The notes below the pieces were generated by a model. The model was not told where the DNA came from, did no database searches, and saw only the letters and a program-made list of their open reading frames with translations. The translations under genes were made by a program, and so were the position numbers. Shown one piece after another: positions 40,192-50,543 of a stretch of DNA of 60,296 nt. The stretch is from Phycisphaerales bacterium (GTDB taxonomy: Bacteria; Planctomycetota; Phycisphaerae; Phycisphaerales; UBA1924). Numbering within the stretch: the first letter of the stretch is position 1; the number at the start of each line of letters is the position of its first letter. The stretch is taken from positions 1-60,296 of the forward strand of contig JAEUJD010000151.1 of assembly GCA_016793015.1 (NCBI GenBank), read 5' to 3'.

Positions 40192-43100
40192 ATGCGGACT
40201 ATTTCTCAGGCTATTGCTCTCTCGGTCACGCTCCTCGGCGTGCAAACGGCTGCGCTCGCGCAGATCTCGACGCCCGTCCAGGTGAAGGCCGCGGATGCCG
40301 CGGCGAACCGGAATTTCGGAAACAGCGTCTCGATCAGCGGCGACACAATGGTGATCGGTTCGCCCTCGAATGCGAACGACGGATCGGTGTATGTGTTCCG
40401 CTGGAACGGCACCGCCTGGACCCAGGAGCAGAAGATCTCCGGCCCCAACATCGTCGCCGGCCCGCAGACAGGCTTTGGTCGCGTGGTCGCGATCTCCGGC
40501 AACACGATGGTGATCGGCGCGAACGTCGATGACACCGCCGCGACCGACGCCGGTGCGGCCTTCGTCTACGAGCGCATCGCGGGCGTGTGGAACCTTCAGC
40601 AGAAACTCACGGCGAGCAACGCCGCAGCGAACGACAACTTCAGCGATGCAATCGCGATTGACGGCGACACGATTGTCGTCGCGGCTCCGAGCGCGGACGC
40701 GGGCGGTACAGATCGTGGCTCGGTCTACGCCTTTGTGAGGAGCGGTTCGGTCTGGTCGCAGCAGGCCATCCTGCCGGCGATCACGGGCGCCGCCAACGGC
40801 GACAAGGTCGGCGAGGGTAACGCGCTTTCCATCAACGGCGACACCGTCGCGGTCGGCGCTCGCAGCGCCGCGTCCAACAACGGGCGTGTCGGTCTGTACA
40901 AGCGTCAGATCGCAACTTGGAACCTCGATACGACCCTCTCGAGCCCGGATTCGGGCACCGATACGACGGGCCGCTTTGGTTCTTCGGTTTCGGTCCGGGG
41001 TGACGCGCTCGCCGTGGGCGCATTGACGTCCGTCAAGACCGTCACGACCGGCGGCGGCGCGTACGTCTATCGGCGCACCTCGGGCACGTGGGGCGCATCT
41101 TCGTCCGGCGTGCTTGTTGTTCCGGCCGGGCTTGCGAACGGAGACAATTACGGCGGCGCTCTGTCGCTGGGGAACGACTTCCTCGTCGTCGGCGCCCAGG
41201 GCGGCCCCGCGAACACCGGCTCGGCCTTTGCCTTCCGTTTCCGCGACGGTGCCTGGCAGGCGGATACCAAACTGATCCCGCTCGACGCAGCGGTGGGCGA
41301 CTCCTTCGGCTACGCCGTCGCGGTCGATGGCGATTTCGCCGTTGTCAGCGCTCAGGAGGACGATCTCCCCAGCCTGACAAACGCGGGCTCGGCGTGGGTC
41401 TTCTCACGCGATAACAACCAGTGGCTCGCCGGCGACATCACGTTGACCGGCACCTCGGCCGGGGCCAACGACCAGAACGGCCAGGCATGTGCCATCGATG
41501 GTGATTACGCAATCTCGGGCGCTGAAGGCGCGACCGACACGGGCGCCGCCAACTCGGGCGTCGCGTACATCTGGAATCGTGGTACCTCCACCGGCTGGGC
41601 TCAGCAGCTCCGACTCACCTCCGGTTCGCAGGAAGCAAATCAGCTCTTCGGCCGCTCGGTCGCGATCAGCGGCAACACCGTCATCGTCGGCGTGCCGGGC
41701 CGCGACTTCGGTATCGCCACCGACCAGGGCTGCGTCTTCCTCTATACCCGCAACGGCACGGCCTGGCCCGCGGCATCCACCTCGATGGGCGCGATCGCCA
41801 TTCCCCCGGGGTATCTGACTTCCTCGACGACCCCCTCGGCCAACGAATACTTCGGCCAGTCGGTCGGCATCAGCGGCGGCACCGCCATCGTCGGTGCCTG
41901 GGGCTACGACGCTCCGGGCCTGTCAAACTCCGGCACGGCGCACATCGCTATCCGCAACGCCAACAACATCTGGCAGATGAACTCGCGGATCGAAGCGGCC
42001 GACAAGGCCTCGAACGACAACTTCGGTTACTCGGTCGCGATCAGCGGCGATTACGCCGTTGTCGGTGCGTACGGCAAGAACGGCAACACCGGCGCGGCCT
42101 ACGTCTTCCAGCGTAACGGCGCTTCCTTCCGTCAGATCCAGAAGCTCAGCTCGAACGATCTCGCAGCCGGTGACGGCTTCGGCATCGGCGTCGCTATCGA
42201 CGGCGACACGATCGTGGTCGGCGCGTACACCAAGAACATCAACGGCAACGCCGCTCAGGGCGCTGCCTACATCTTCTCCCGCGCAACCAACGCGGCCACC
42301 TTTACGCAGGTCGCACGCATCGTCGCCAGCGACGGCCAGCCGGGCGATAACTTCGGCTACAGCGTCTCGGTCTCCGGCCGCAGCGTGACCGTCGGCGGGT
42401 TCAAGCACAACGTGAGCAACTGGAACCAGGTTGGTCAGGTCTACCTTTTCGTCAACCTCAGCGGCGAAACCAATGGCCCCTGGATCGGCGACACGTTCAA
42501 GTACACCCCGGCAGCGATCCTGGCCCAGTCAAGCCCAACCAACAGCTACACCGGCCGTGGTCAGGCCGTCTCGGGTCAGACGATCTTCGCTGGCTCGTAC
42601 GGTGCAGGCACCAACCAGGGCCGCGTCTCCTTCACCGACTTCACCGATGCCACCCAGACGGGCATCGCCAACATGACCGCCCAACAGACCGCGCTCACGC
42701 TCCCCGATGCGATGTCCGCAGCCACTGCGGGCCAGAACATCGTCGCGACCGGCGGCGCGTTCAACACGGCGTCGGTCAACTACGGCGGAAAGGCCATCAA
42801 CGTCCGCAGCCGTACCTCGATCGCCCAGAACAGCATCTCGCAGATTGCTCTGGCCGATGGTGCGACGCTCTCGACCGGTGGACCAAACTACCCGGTCAAC
42901 CTGTACGGCACGGTCCGCACCGCCAACGACTCGGGCCGAAGTGAAATCTCCGGCGGCACGATCCGCCAGGGCAGCTCCGGCTCGATCATCGTCGGCAAGC
43001 ACGAGATCTCGCTCAACTCCTACTCCACCAACCTCGAAGGCCGCGCATCGCTCGAGACCGCCGACTCGGCAATCTCCTCGAACGGCATCCTTTCCTTCCG

Positions 43101-44175
43101 GGGCAACCTGAGCGGACTCGACGGCGGACGCATCACTTCTGCGTCGGGCCTGCTGTTTGACGGCATCGTCAATCTCCGCAACACCAGCATCTCGACCGGC
43201 GGCCCACTGACCGTCGCGACCAACACCAACATGACGGGCGTCAACGTCGCCTCGGCCTCCAACGTCGTCACCAGCGGCGGCCGCTGGGTCTTCGGGGGGA
43301 CCCTGATGGGCCCGCTCAACAATACCGGCAAGGTCATCACGGCCGGTGCGTCGAGCATCTACGGCTCCATCGTCAACAACACCGGCGCGATCATCGATCT
43401 CACCGGTGGTGCAACGGCTCTGTACGGCAGCGTCGCCAACTCGGGCACGCTCACCGGCTCGTTCTCGGGATGCCCGACTTGCATCGGGCTCCCGGTTGGT
43501 CTCCGCATCGAGTCCGACCTGTCCATGGCCGAAGGCGGCGGACTTTCCATCGCCGGCGGCTCGGTCGAGGTCGGCCGCTCGTTCTTCTCCACCGCGTTTG
43601 ATTCGCAGCCCTTCAACATGCTGGCCGGCGGCATCCGCATGAACAACAGCGGCCAGGGTGCTTCCACCATGGAGGCCATGAGCCGTGACTACGGCCCGGC
43701 CGGTGCGGCGCTGCGTGCTGATATCGACAGCAGCTTCCCAGTCGGCATCCTCGAGGTTGGCCCGAATGCAACCGTGCTCAACCTTGTCGATGCCTTCGAC
43801 AACGACGCCCGGGGCCAGTCGGTTCGCGAAGCCGTCTACGTCGAGACCCTGATCGTCAATGCCGGCAGCCGCCTCAATACCGGCGGCATCAAGGTCTACG
43901 CCCGCTACACCTCGATCGCGGGCACGGTCGACAACATCAACAACATCATCACGCTGGGCGCCCGGTGCGATGCCGATCTCCAGATCGACGCCGTTGTGGA
44001 TGATGTCGACTTCTCGTCCTTCATCACCGCGTACGACGTTGCCGCGTGCTCGGATTCGGCGATGCCCCGCTTGGGCGGCGGAGGCTGCCGCGCCGACCTG
44101 AACTACGACGGCATCGTCGATGATGCCGACTTCCAGGTCTTCGTGGTTGCGTACGACCAGTTGCTCTGCAACTAA
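40192..44175 (+). CDS. Giant secreted FG-GAP double-propeller / beta-helix protein with dockerin-like tail
   Basis: The 1327-residue protein starts MRTISQAIALSVTLLGVQTA, a signal peptide ending at ALA-Q. From about residue 35 to 830 there are about 14 FG-GAP-like repeats of the form N-x-F-G-x-S-V-A-I-S-G-D-T-x-V-V-G-A (for example NDNFGYSVAISGDYAVVGAY, GDGFGIGVAIDGDTIVVGAY). Fourteen repeats fit two seven-bladed propellers. About 840-1130 is Gly/Ser/Thr/Asn-rich and looks like a beta-helix (SIYGSIVNNTGAIIDLTGGA). The last 70 residues are two EF-hand-like dockerin repeats (DLQIDAVVDDVDFSSFITAY, DLNYDGIVDDADFQVFVVAY). It may be an adhesin. ATG 40192 has GGAG nine bases upstream; ATG 40183 is too close to it. 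Confidence 0.8.
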   Translation: MRTISQAIALSVTLLGVQTAALAQISTPVQVKAADAAANRNFGNSVSISGDTMVIGSPSNANDGSVYVFRWNGTAWTQEQKISGPNIVAGPQTGFGRVVAISGNTMVIGANVDDTAATDAGAAFVYERIAGVWNLQQKLTASNAAANDNFSDAIAIDGDTIVVAAPSADAGGTDRGSVYAFVRSGSVWSQQAILPAITGAANGDKVGEGNALSINGDTVAVGARSAASNNGRVGLYKRQIATWNLDTTLSSPDSGTDTTGRFGSSVSVRGDALAVGALTSVKTVTTGGGAYVYRRTSGTWGASSSGVLVVPAGLANGDNYGGALSLGNDFLVVGAQGGPANTGSAFAFRFRDGAWQADTKLIPLDAAVGDSFGYAVAVDGDFAVVSAQEDDLPSLTNAGSAWVFSRDNNQWLAGDITLTGTSAGANDQNGQACAIDGDYAISGAEGATDTGAANSGVAYIWNRGTSTGWAQQLRLTSGSQEANQLFGRSVAISGNTVIVGVPGRDFGIATDQGCVFLYTRNGTAWPAASTSMGAIAIPPGYLTSSTTPSANEYFGQSVGISGGTAIVGAWGYDAPGLSNSGTAHIAIRNANNIWQMNSRIEAADKASNDNFGYSVAISGDYAVVGAYGKNGNTGAAYVFQRNGASFRQIQKLSSNDLAAGDGFGIGVAIDGDTIVVGAYTKNINGNAAQGAAYIFSRATNAATFTQVARIVASDGQPGDNFGYSVSVSGRSVTVGGFKHNVSNWNQVGQVYLFVNLSGETNGPWIGDTFKYTPAAILAQSSPTNSYTGRGQAVSGQTIFAGSYGAGTNQGRVSFTDFTDATQTGIANMTAQQTALTLPDAMSAATAGQNIVATGGAFNTASVNYGGKAINVRSRTSIAQNSISQIALADGATLSTGGPNYPVNLYGTVRTANDSGRSEISGGTIRQGSSGSIIVGKHEISLNSYSTNLEGRASLETADSAISSNGILSFRGNLSGLDGGRITSASGLLFDGIVNLRNTSISTGGPLTVATNTNMTGVNVASASNVVTSGGRWVFGGTLMGPLNNTGKVITAGASSIYGSIVNNTGAIIDLTGGATALYGSVANSGTLTGSFSGCPTCIGLPVGLRIESDLSMAEGGGLSIAGGSVEVGRSFFSTAFDSQPFNMLAGGIRMNNSGQGASTMEAMSRDYGPAGAALRADIDSSFPVGILEVGPNATVLNLVDAFDNDARGQSVREAVYVETLIVNAGSRLNTGGIKVYARYTSIAGTVDNINNIITLGARCDADLQIDAVVDDVDFSSFITAYDVAACSDSAMPRLGGGGCRADLNYDGIVDDADFQVFVVAYDQLLCN

Positions 44176-44201
44176 GCCCCTTTGATTCCAGGTCCAAACA
44201 G

Positions 44202-44234
44202 CGGCCCCGCAAGTTGCGGGGCCGTTTTTCTTTT
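44202..44234 (+). terminator. Intrinsic terminator after the FG-GAP gene
   Basis: Stem CGGCCCCGCAA / TTGCGGGGCCG followed by TTTTTCTTTT, 27 bases after the stop codon. The downstream gene is on the opposite strand. Confidence 0.9.
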
Positions 44235-44287
44235 GGATGGACTCGTGCAGCGCGAACCGCGGCGCCAAACGCTGCCGAGCTCTTCGT

Positions 44288-45568
44288 TCACGCGCTGGCG
44301 TAGTACCGCGCAACGTGTCCGCCCACGATCACGGCACGCACGGGGTCGCCCCCCAGCTCGTACGCGAGCTCGCGATAGTCAGAGTGTCGCAGCAAGACGA
44401 GATCCGCCCGCTTGCCCGATGCGATCACGCCCCGGTCCTTGAACCCCAGCATCATCGCGGGATTGATCGTCACGGCTGTCAGAGCTTCATCCACGGTCAA
44501 CCCGCAGAAACGCACGCCCAGCGCAACCACCAGCGGAATCGAAATCGAGGGCGCGGATCCGGGATTGGTGTTCGTCGCCAGACACACCCGCCCGCCCCGA
44601 TCGACCAATTCCCGCAGGTTTGCAAACTTGATCCCCGCCGACATTCCGGTAAACGGGGTGCCCTTGGCCGAGTTGCCCAGGTTGATCGCGGTGATCGGCA
44701 GCCCGACGCCGAACGTCTGGCTCTTTGCCAGAAGGTCGAGCTCGGTGCCGGCTGTTTGCTCAAGATGGTCCACGCTCAGGACGCCCATGCGAACCGCCTC
44801 GGTCACCATGCCGCGGCTGGTGAACTGATCCGCGTGGACGCGGAGCGCATGGCCCAACTCCTTCGCGGCATTCAGCAGTTGAAGCGAATCCGAAAGCGTC
44901 CAGGCGCCTTCTTCGCAGAAAAGGTCGACCGCCACGCCCGGAAATTCCGCATGCACGGCGGGCAAGGTCTCATTGATCGTCCGTTCCACGAACGCCCGGT
45001 CGCCGATGCTCGTGTCCATCGCGTGTCCGAGCAACGCCGTCAAAACCACCGTCCCCGGCCAGGTCAGTGCCGCGTCGCGGATCGCGCGGAGCATTTTCAG
45101 TTCGGCTTCGGTGTTCAAGCCGTACCCCGACTTGATCTCGATCGTCGTTATTCCCTGGCGGAGTGCCGCATCGAGCCGCTTGCGCAATTCTTCCGTCAGT
45201 GTGATCAAAGGCGTCTCGCGCACCGCCCGCACGGTGCTCATGATGCCCCCGCCATCCTTGAGAATCTGGAGGTAGCTTTCGCCCGCGAGCCGGCGCGTCC
45301 ACTCGTCGATGCGGTTGCCCGCCCAGCAAAGATGCGTGTGACAATCGACAAAGCCGGGCATCAATACATCGCCCCGGGCATCGATCACCTGCCCGCCCGG
45401 AGGCACCGTGAGCCCGTCACCGACCGCTTCAATCCGCCCCGCCCGCACCAGCACATCGACGTTCTCGCGCACGCGCAACCCACGCATCGCCTCCCCGGTG
45501 CGCACCCCGACGAAGCCCTGTGGGGCCTCCATCGAAAGCAGGCGGCAACGGCGAATCAACAGGCTCAT
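44288..45568 (-). CDS. hutI: Imidazolonepropionase
   Basis: The 426-residue amidohydrolase opens imidazolone propionate to formiminoglutamate, step three of histidine breakdown. The metal-binding HxH stands in FVDCHTHLCWAGNR; the substrate-binding SGYGL in IEIKSGYGLNTEAELK; further ligands in RVHADQFTSRG and VDHLEQT; CLATNTNPGSAPS is the conserved end motif. The length is standard. ATG 45568 is chosen because MSLLIRRCRLL gives the family start. It is the last gene of hutU-hutG-hutI on the minus strand, with 79 bases to hutG, so it is co-transcribed or nearly so. Confidence 0.94.
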   Translation of the reverse strand: MSLLIRRCRLLSMEAPQGFVGVRTGEAMRGLRVRENVDVLVRAGRIEAVGDGLTVPPGGQVIDARGDVLMPGFVDCHTHLCWAGNRIDEWTRRLAGESYLQILKDGGGIMSTVRAVRETPLITLTEELRKRLDAALRQGITTIEIKSGYGLNTEAELKMLRAIRDAALTWPGTVVLTALLGHAMDTSIGDRAFVERTINETLPAVHAEFPGVAVDLFCEEGAWTLSDSLQLLNAAKELGHALRVHADQFTSRGMVTEAVRMGVLSVDHLEQTAGTELDLLAKSQTFGVGLPITAINLGNSAKGTPFTGMSAGIKFANLRELVDRGGRVCLATNTNPGSAPSISIPLVVALGVRFCGLTVDEALTAVTINPAMMLGFKDRGVIASGKRADLVLLRHSDYRELAYELGGDPVRAVIVGGHVARYYASA

Positions 45569-45647
45569 TCGAGTCCTCGACAGAAAGCCAACGTGCTCGT
45601 TCCCCCGAACCTCCAAACGCAGCGTATCACATTCGCGGCTCGAACGG

Positions 45648-46568
45648 TCATCCGTTTACAGGCTGGCGCATCCCCACGCCCCGGAGGAAAGACAGCAGCA
45701 AGTGTGCCGCCACCCGCGCCGTGCGCCCGCCCTCATCGTGTGGGGGGCAAAGCTCCATGAAATCAAGACACCGCACGTTGTAGTGCATCCCGAGCCAGTA
45801 CATCGCCGACGCCAGTTGATGCGGACTCAGCCCCGCCGGATTGGGCGCGCTGACCCCCGGAGCGGCACTCATCTCGATGACATCGAGATCGACGCTCACA
45901 AACGCTCCCTGCGGCTCGATGCCCCCCAGAGTTTCGGCCCCCTCCGGTGCGATCGTGCAGCCACGCTTCACAAACCACTCCGCATGCTCCCGCAGATTGA
46001 CCAGCGGATTGAACCCGGCGATGCGAAGGTGCGACGCGATGCCCTCCTCGAGAAGCTTGCGAAAGGCCATCCCGCTGCCCACGGTATCACGCACATCGAG
46101 ATGCGCATCAAAGTAAAGTCCAGGCATGGGCTTCTTGCCGTGGGCACGCCACACTCCGCGAGCCAGGGCATAGGTCAGATCGTGCCCACCGCCAAGGCCC
46201 AGTACGAGCATGTTGCTCCGCGCCAAGGTCTCGGCGCACTCGCTGATCCGATCGTGCGTCTGGGCGAGTGCCGCGCCCGTTTCCCCTTCCGCCGGCATCA
46301 CGTCTCCCGCGTCATACACCCGCGGCAGATCGCATAGAAACTGCTCCGCCACCCCGTAGCGCGCCAGAGCGTCCCGGATGGCTTGAGGCCCCTCCTTCGC
46401 ACCCGGCCGTCCCGAATTGAGGCGGACGCCTAGGTCGTCGGGCATGCCGAGCAACGCGATCGAACAGCCCTCCGGCGTCGTCGTCGAAATGGTTGATGCA
46501 AATCGGGTCGCGGGGATGTCGAGGGGGTATTGGGCGGGCTGGCAATGGGGGAGCGAAAAAGTCGGCAT
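45648..46568 (-). CDS. hutG: Ureohydrolase, probably formimidoylglutamase
   Basis: The 306-residue protein belongs to the arginase/agmatinase/formimidoylglutamase family. Mn-binding motifs are visible: LGLGGGHDLTYALAR, YFDAHLDVRDT and FVSVDLDVIEMSAAPG. From its place between hutU and hutI it probably cuts N-formimino-glutamate to glutamate and formamide, the last step of histidine breakdown. Arginase or agmatinase activity cannot be excluded from sequence alone. The start ATG at 46568 lies 45 bases after hutU. Confidence 0.82.
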   Translation of the reverse strand: MPTFSLPHCQPAQYPLDIPATRFASTISTTTPEGCSIALLGMPDDLGVRLNSGRPGAKEGPQAIRDALARYGVAEQFLCDLPRVYDAGDVMPAEGETGAALAQTHDRISECAETLARSNMLVLGLGGGHDLTYALARGVWRAHGKKPMPGLYFDAHLDVRDTVGSGMAFRKLLEEGIASHLRIAGFNPLVNLREHAEWFVKRGCTIAPEGAETLGGIEPQGAFVSVDLDVIEMSAAPGVSAPNPAGLSPHQLASAMYWLGMHYNVRCLDFMELCPPHDEGGRTARVAAHLLLSFLRGVGMRQPVNG

Positions 46569-46613
46569 GTGCTCAATGTAGCGGGAGGCAACCGGGCCCG
46601 TCCGCGAACCCGA

Positions 46614-48344
46614 TCAGTTCGATCGCATCGGGATATCGATCTTCTGGTCCTTCGCACAGGCCTTGGCTTCGTCGTAGCCCGCGTCCACGTGCCGGAAGAC
46701 ACCCATGGCCGGGTCGTTCGTCAGGACCCTTCGGAGCCTCGCAGCAGCGTCGGGGGTGCCATCCGCCACGATCACCTGCCCGGCGTGCTGGCTAAAGCCG
46801 ATTCCGACACCTCCACCGTGGTGAAAACTGACCCACGACGCGCCGCTGGCGACGTTGACCATCGCGTTCAAAATCGCCCAATCGCTGACAGCGTCGGTCC
46901 CGTCCTTCATGCCCTCGGTTTCGCGGTTGGGGCTGGCAACGCTGCCGCAGTCGAGGTGGTCACGGCCGATGACAATCGGGGCCTTGATCTTGCCGGATTT
47001 GACAAGGTCGTTCAGCATGACGCCGGCCTTGTCTCGCTGCCCCTGGCCCAGCCAGCAGATGCGGGCCGGAAGCCCCTGGAAAGCGATGCGCTCGCGGGCC
47101 ATCTTCAGCCAGCGGTGGAGGCCCTTGTCCTTCGGGAAGAGTTTGATGAGAGCCGCGTCCGCCGTGAAAATGTCCTCGGGGTCGCCCGAGAGTGCGACGA
47201 AGCGGAACGGTCCGCGCCCGACACAGAACTGCGGCCGGATGTACGCAGGCACAAAACCCGGGAAGGAGAACGCGTCCTTGAAACCCTGATCAAGAGCACG
47301 CTGGCGGATGTTGTTGCCGTAGTCGAAGGTGATCGCCCCGCGTTTTTGGAGCGCGACCATTGCCCGCACGTGGCGCTCCATGGTCTTCATGCTCTCTTCT
47401 TCGTACTTCTTCGGGTTCTTGGTGCGGAGCTTGGCGGCTTCATCGAGTGACATGTCGGCGGGGACGTAATTGAGTGCGTCATGGGCGCTGGTCTGGTCCG
47501 TCAGCGCATCCGGCGTAATCTTGCGGGCGAGGAGGCGATCGAGCATCTCCACTGCATTGCAGCAAACGCCCACGCTGAGTGCCTTCTTTTCCTTCGCATA
47601 CTTCACGGCGCGATCGATGGCTTCATCGAGTGTGGGCGCCACTTCATCGAGATAGCGATCCTTCACGCGGCGATCGAGGCGGGTCTGATCGACATCCGCG
47701 ATCAGGCAGGTGCCGCCGTTCATGGTGATTGCGAGAGGCTGAGCGCCGCCCATGCCGCCGCAGCCGGCGGTGACGCAGAGTTTGCCCGCGAGGTCGCTCT
47801 TGTAATGCTGCTCGCCGAGTTCGCGGAACGTCTCGTACGTCCCCTGCACGATTCCCTGCGTGCCGATGTAGATCCACGATCCGGCCGTCATTTGGCCGTA
47901 CATCATGAGGCCCTTGGCCGCGAGTTCATCGAAGTGTTTCTGCGTTGCCCAGTGGGGGACGAGATTGCTGTTGGCAATCAGCACGCGGGGTGCATCCGGA
48001 TGTGTTTCGATCACGCCGACCGGCTTGCCGGATTGAACCAGCAACGTCTCGTCGGGTTCGAGGCGCTTCAGTGTCGCGACAATCGCATCGAATGCGGGCC
48101 ATGAACGCGCCGCCTGCCCGCGCCCGCCGTACACGACGAGATCGTCGGGCCGCTCGGCAACCTCCGGGTCGAGGTTGTTCATCAGCATCCGCATCGCGGC
48201 CTCGGTCTGCCAGGTCTTGCAGGTCTTCTTGTTGCCGCGGGGAGCGCGGACGATGCGTGGGCCGGACACCGGAGATTGTGACTTCGTCGCATCAGCGAGG
48301 ATCTTGGAAACCTTGTCGGTCGTTTCAGAAACTTTGGACGCCAT
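46614..48344 (-). CDS. hutU: Urocanate hydratase
   Basis: The 576-residue enzyme hydrates urocanate to imidazolone propionate with NAD as a cofactor, step two of histidine breakdown. Family blocks are visible: [40 protein letters not shown] (NAD-binding), [17 protein letters not shown] and [20 protein letters not shown]. The length fits the family (about 555). It begins the hutU-hutG-hutI run. A TACACT box on the minus strand at 48380-48385, about 35 bases before ATG 48344, could be the -10. No HutC or HutP regulator is in the window. Confidence 0.96.
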   Translation of the reverse strand: MASKVSETTDKVSKILADATKSQSPVSGPRIVRAPRGNKKTCKTWQTEAAMRMLMNNLDPEVAERPDDLVVYGGRGQAARSWPAFDAIVATLKRLEPDETLLVQSGKPVGVIETHPDAPRVLIANSNLVPHWATQKHFDELAAKGLMMYGQMTAGSWIYIGTQGIVQGTYETFRELGEQHYKSDLAGKLCVTAGCGGMGGAQPLAITMNGGTCLIADVDQTRLDRRVKDRYLDEVAPTLDEAIDRAVKYAKEKKALSVGVCCNAVEMLDRLLARKITPDALTDQTSAHDALNYVPADMSLDEAAKLRTKNPKKYEEESMKTMERHVRAMVALQKRGAITFDYGNNIRQRALDQGFKDAFSFPGFVPAYIRPQFCVGRGPFRFVALSGDPEDIFTADAALIKLFPKDKGLHRWLKMARERIAFQGLPARICWLGQGQRDKAGVMLNDLVKSGKIKAPIVIGRDHLDCGSVASPNRETEGMKDGTDAVSDWAILNAMVNVASGASWVSFHHGGGVGIGFSQHAGQVIVADGTPDAAARLRRVLTNDPAMGVFRHVDAGYDEAKACAKDQKIDIPMRSN

Positions 48345-48432
48345 TCATCGCTCCTCAAGCATTCGTCTGGAAGCCCGAGTGTAGTGAACGGGGGCTCGGC
48401 AGCGAAGCCCGCACCACCCGTATTCTCAGCCC

Positions 48433-48834
48433 ATGCGTTGCGGCGGCTGCGGCTATTCCCTTGACGGACTCTCGCTTCGGAGTCGCTGCCCTGAATGCGG
48501 CAGTTTCGAGCGGGACAGCGCGGATGCTGCTGAAATTGGCCGCCTTCTCCGATCCAAACTCCGCCAGTCGATCTGGGTCCCGCTTGTTTTGGCTCTGGCA
48601 ACCGTACTGCTCGGGCTGATGCACCCGTTGCTGGCTCCGCTCGTCGGCCTCTTCATGATCACGTTCGTCGGGATCCTCGCGGAGGATGTGACGAGGCTGA
48701 GGGGATTCCTCCACCCGGATTGGACGCCCGGTCGGTGGCTCGCGACGCTGCTCGTTCTTCTCGCGATCTACGGCGCGTACTTCATCGGCGCATGCTTTGC
48801 GTTCTGGTACATCGCACAGTCCGTGCTGGCGTAG
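48433..48834 (+). CDS. Zinc-ribbon membrane protein
   Basis: The 133-residue protein has an N-terminal zinc ribbon (MRCGGCGYSLDGLSLRSRCP followed by ECGSFERD; C-x-x-C ... C-x-x-C) and three hydrophobic stretches, the second and third forming membrane helices (VLLGLMHPLLAPLVGLFMIT, LLVLLAIYGAYFIGACFAFW). This layout, a small zinc ribbon plus membrane segments, is common in planctomycetes and its role is unknown. It lies on the opposite strand between hutU and hutH, splitting the hut genes into two units. Confidence 0.6.
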   Translation: MRCGGCGYSLDGLSLRSRCPECGSFERDSADAAEIGRLLRSKLRQSIWVPLVLALATVLLGLMHPLLAPLVGLFMITFVGILAEDVTRLRGFLHPDWTPGRWLATLLVLLAIYGAYFIGACFAFWYIAQSVLA

Positions 48835-48947
48835 TGTTCGCTGAACGCTTGATCACCTTCGACTCCGGAGCGGATTCTGATGCCTTTTCGCCGCAACGCG
48901 GCGGCACAGTGGAACCCGACTCGCACCGCGCACGGGTCGAAGACTCT

Positions 48948-50543
48948 CTAAACGCCCGCGAATGCGCCGTCGCGAATAAGTTCGGAAACGGCCTCGATGT
49001 CCGCCGTCAGCGGTCGATCTTCGGTGAGTTTCTTCACCTTCGACCGTACGGTCTTGTACGCCGCTTCGACGCCCTTGCCGCTCTTGAGCGGCCGATGGGC
49101 CTCAAGCCCTTGAGCGGCACAGATCAATTCGATCGCGACAACGTGGCGTGCAAGATCCAGCGAGCGAGCTGCCTTCGCAGCGCTTCGCGGCCCGAACGAG
49201 TTGTAATCCTCCATGCCGGCGGATGTCGGAATGTTGGCCACGCTTGCGGGTGTCGCGAGTCCAACCATCTCATTCACGCACGCCGCGGCGGTGTACTGAG
49301 CAATCATCAAGCCGCTTTGCAGGCCGGGCTGGGGCGAGAGGTAGGGTTTGAGGCGGCTTTCTGGCTCGAAGGCGCCGGTGATGAGGTAAATGCGACGTTC
49401 GGCAATCCCCGCGATGTGGCAGAGCGCGATCGCGAGCGTGTCGAGCGGGATCGCGAGCGGCATGCCGTGGAAATTTGCGCCGGACAAAATGTCGCCTTTG
49501 CTACCAGTCGTTGGAAACACCAGCGGGTTGTCGGTCACGGCGCCGAGCTCGTCATATTCCAGGACGGCATTCAAACTGCCCATCGCGGCCCAGCACGCAC
49601 CAAGAACAGTGGGGGAGGCGCGAAGGGAGTACGGGTCCTGCACTCGCGGGTCATCGACAACGTGGCTCGGAACGATTTCGCTGCTCCGAAGCAGCTCGCG
49701 AATCCGCTCCGCCACGAGCCGCATGTTCTCGCTGGCACGCGCTCGATACAGGCGATCGTCCAGGAACTCATCCGTTGCCCTACACGCATCGATCGACATG
49801 GCCGTCGCGATCGTCGCCGCCCCAAACACAGTTGAAGCCTCGTGCGAAAGCAGGCTTCCCCATCCGGCCATGAGGTGCGTGCCATTGATGAGCGCAAGCC
49901 CTTCTTTCGCGGAAAGCTCGACCGGCCTGATGCCAGCAGCCTTCATCGCGGCCCCGCCGCCCATCCGCCTGCCCTTGTACTCCGCTTCGCCCTCGCCGAT
50001 GGCAACAAGTGCCGCGGCAGAAAGCGGGGCAAGATCTCCCGATGCACCGACACTTCCCACACTCGGAACAACCGGCGTCACGCCCTTGTTCAGCATGGCC
50101 ACGATCGTCTCGCAGACCACCGGCCGAACGCCCGAAAGGCCTCGAGCCAGCGATGCCGCGAGCAGCAACATCATCGCCCGAACCACATCGCGTGGCAAAG
50201 GCTCGCCGACTCCCGCAGCATGCGACCTCACCAGATTCCGCTGCAACGCTGCGAGATCAGCTTCCCCGATCCGCTGCTTGCTCAGGGAACCGAAGCCGGT
50301 GTTGATCCCGTAGTGCGCATCCCCGTCTTTCAGCGCCCGCTCGACCACAGCGCGAGATTTCTTCATCGCGGCGATCGACTTTGAAGACACCTCGACGCGA
50401 CCGCCTTCGCGCGCGACACGAACGACATCATCGATTGAGAGTGCGCCTTGTTCGAGTTTTACGCTGCCGTTTGCCGCAACACGCTTCTGTGCAGCCGGGC
50501 GAGTCGAAGACCGGAGTGCGGACGATTTGTTCGTGTGAGCCAT
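48948..50543 (-). CDS. hutH: Histidine ammonia-lyase
   Basis: The 531-residue enzyme removes ammonia from histidine to give urocanate, step one of histidine breakdown. The Ala-Ser-Gly triad at 167-169 (SVGSVGASGDLAPLS) would cyclise to the MIO cofactor. HYGINTGFGSLSKQRI, GLALINGTHLMAGWG and AMEDYNSFG-like end blocks (SAGMEDYNSFGPRSAAK) fit the family. The first 35 residues are an extra basic region. It is transcribed alone toward hutU; a gene on the other strand separates the two. The start ATG at 50543 is chosen by homology. It is divergent from mhqO (247 bases between starts). Confidence 0.95.
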   Translation of the reverse strand: MAHTNKSSALRSSTRPAAQKRVAANGSVKLEQGALSIDDVVRVAREGGRVEVSSKSIAAMKKSRAVVERALKDGDAHYGINTGFGSLSKQRIGEADLAALQRNLVRSHAAGVGEPLPRDVVRAMMLLLAASLARGLSGVRPVVCETIVAMLNKGVTPVVPSVGSVGASGDLAPLSAAALVAIGEGEAEYKGRRMGGGAAMKAAGIRPVELSAKEGLALINGTHLMAGWGSLLSHEASTVFGAATIATAMSIDACRATDEFLDDRLYRARASENMRLVAERIRELLRSSEIVPSHVVDDPRVQDPYSLRASPTVLGACWAAMGSLNAVLEYDELGAVTDNPLVFPTTGSKGDILSGANFHGMPLAIPLDTLAIALCHIAGIAERRIYLITGAFEPESRLKPYLSPQPGLQSGLMIAQYTAAACVNEMVGLATPASVANIPTSAGMEDYNSFGPRSAAKAARSLDLARHVVAIELICAAQGLEAHRPLKSGKGVEAAYKTVRSKVKKLTEDRPLTADIEAVSELIRDGAFAGV

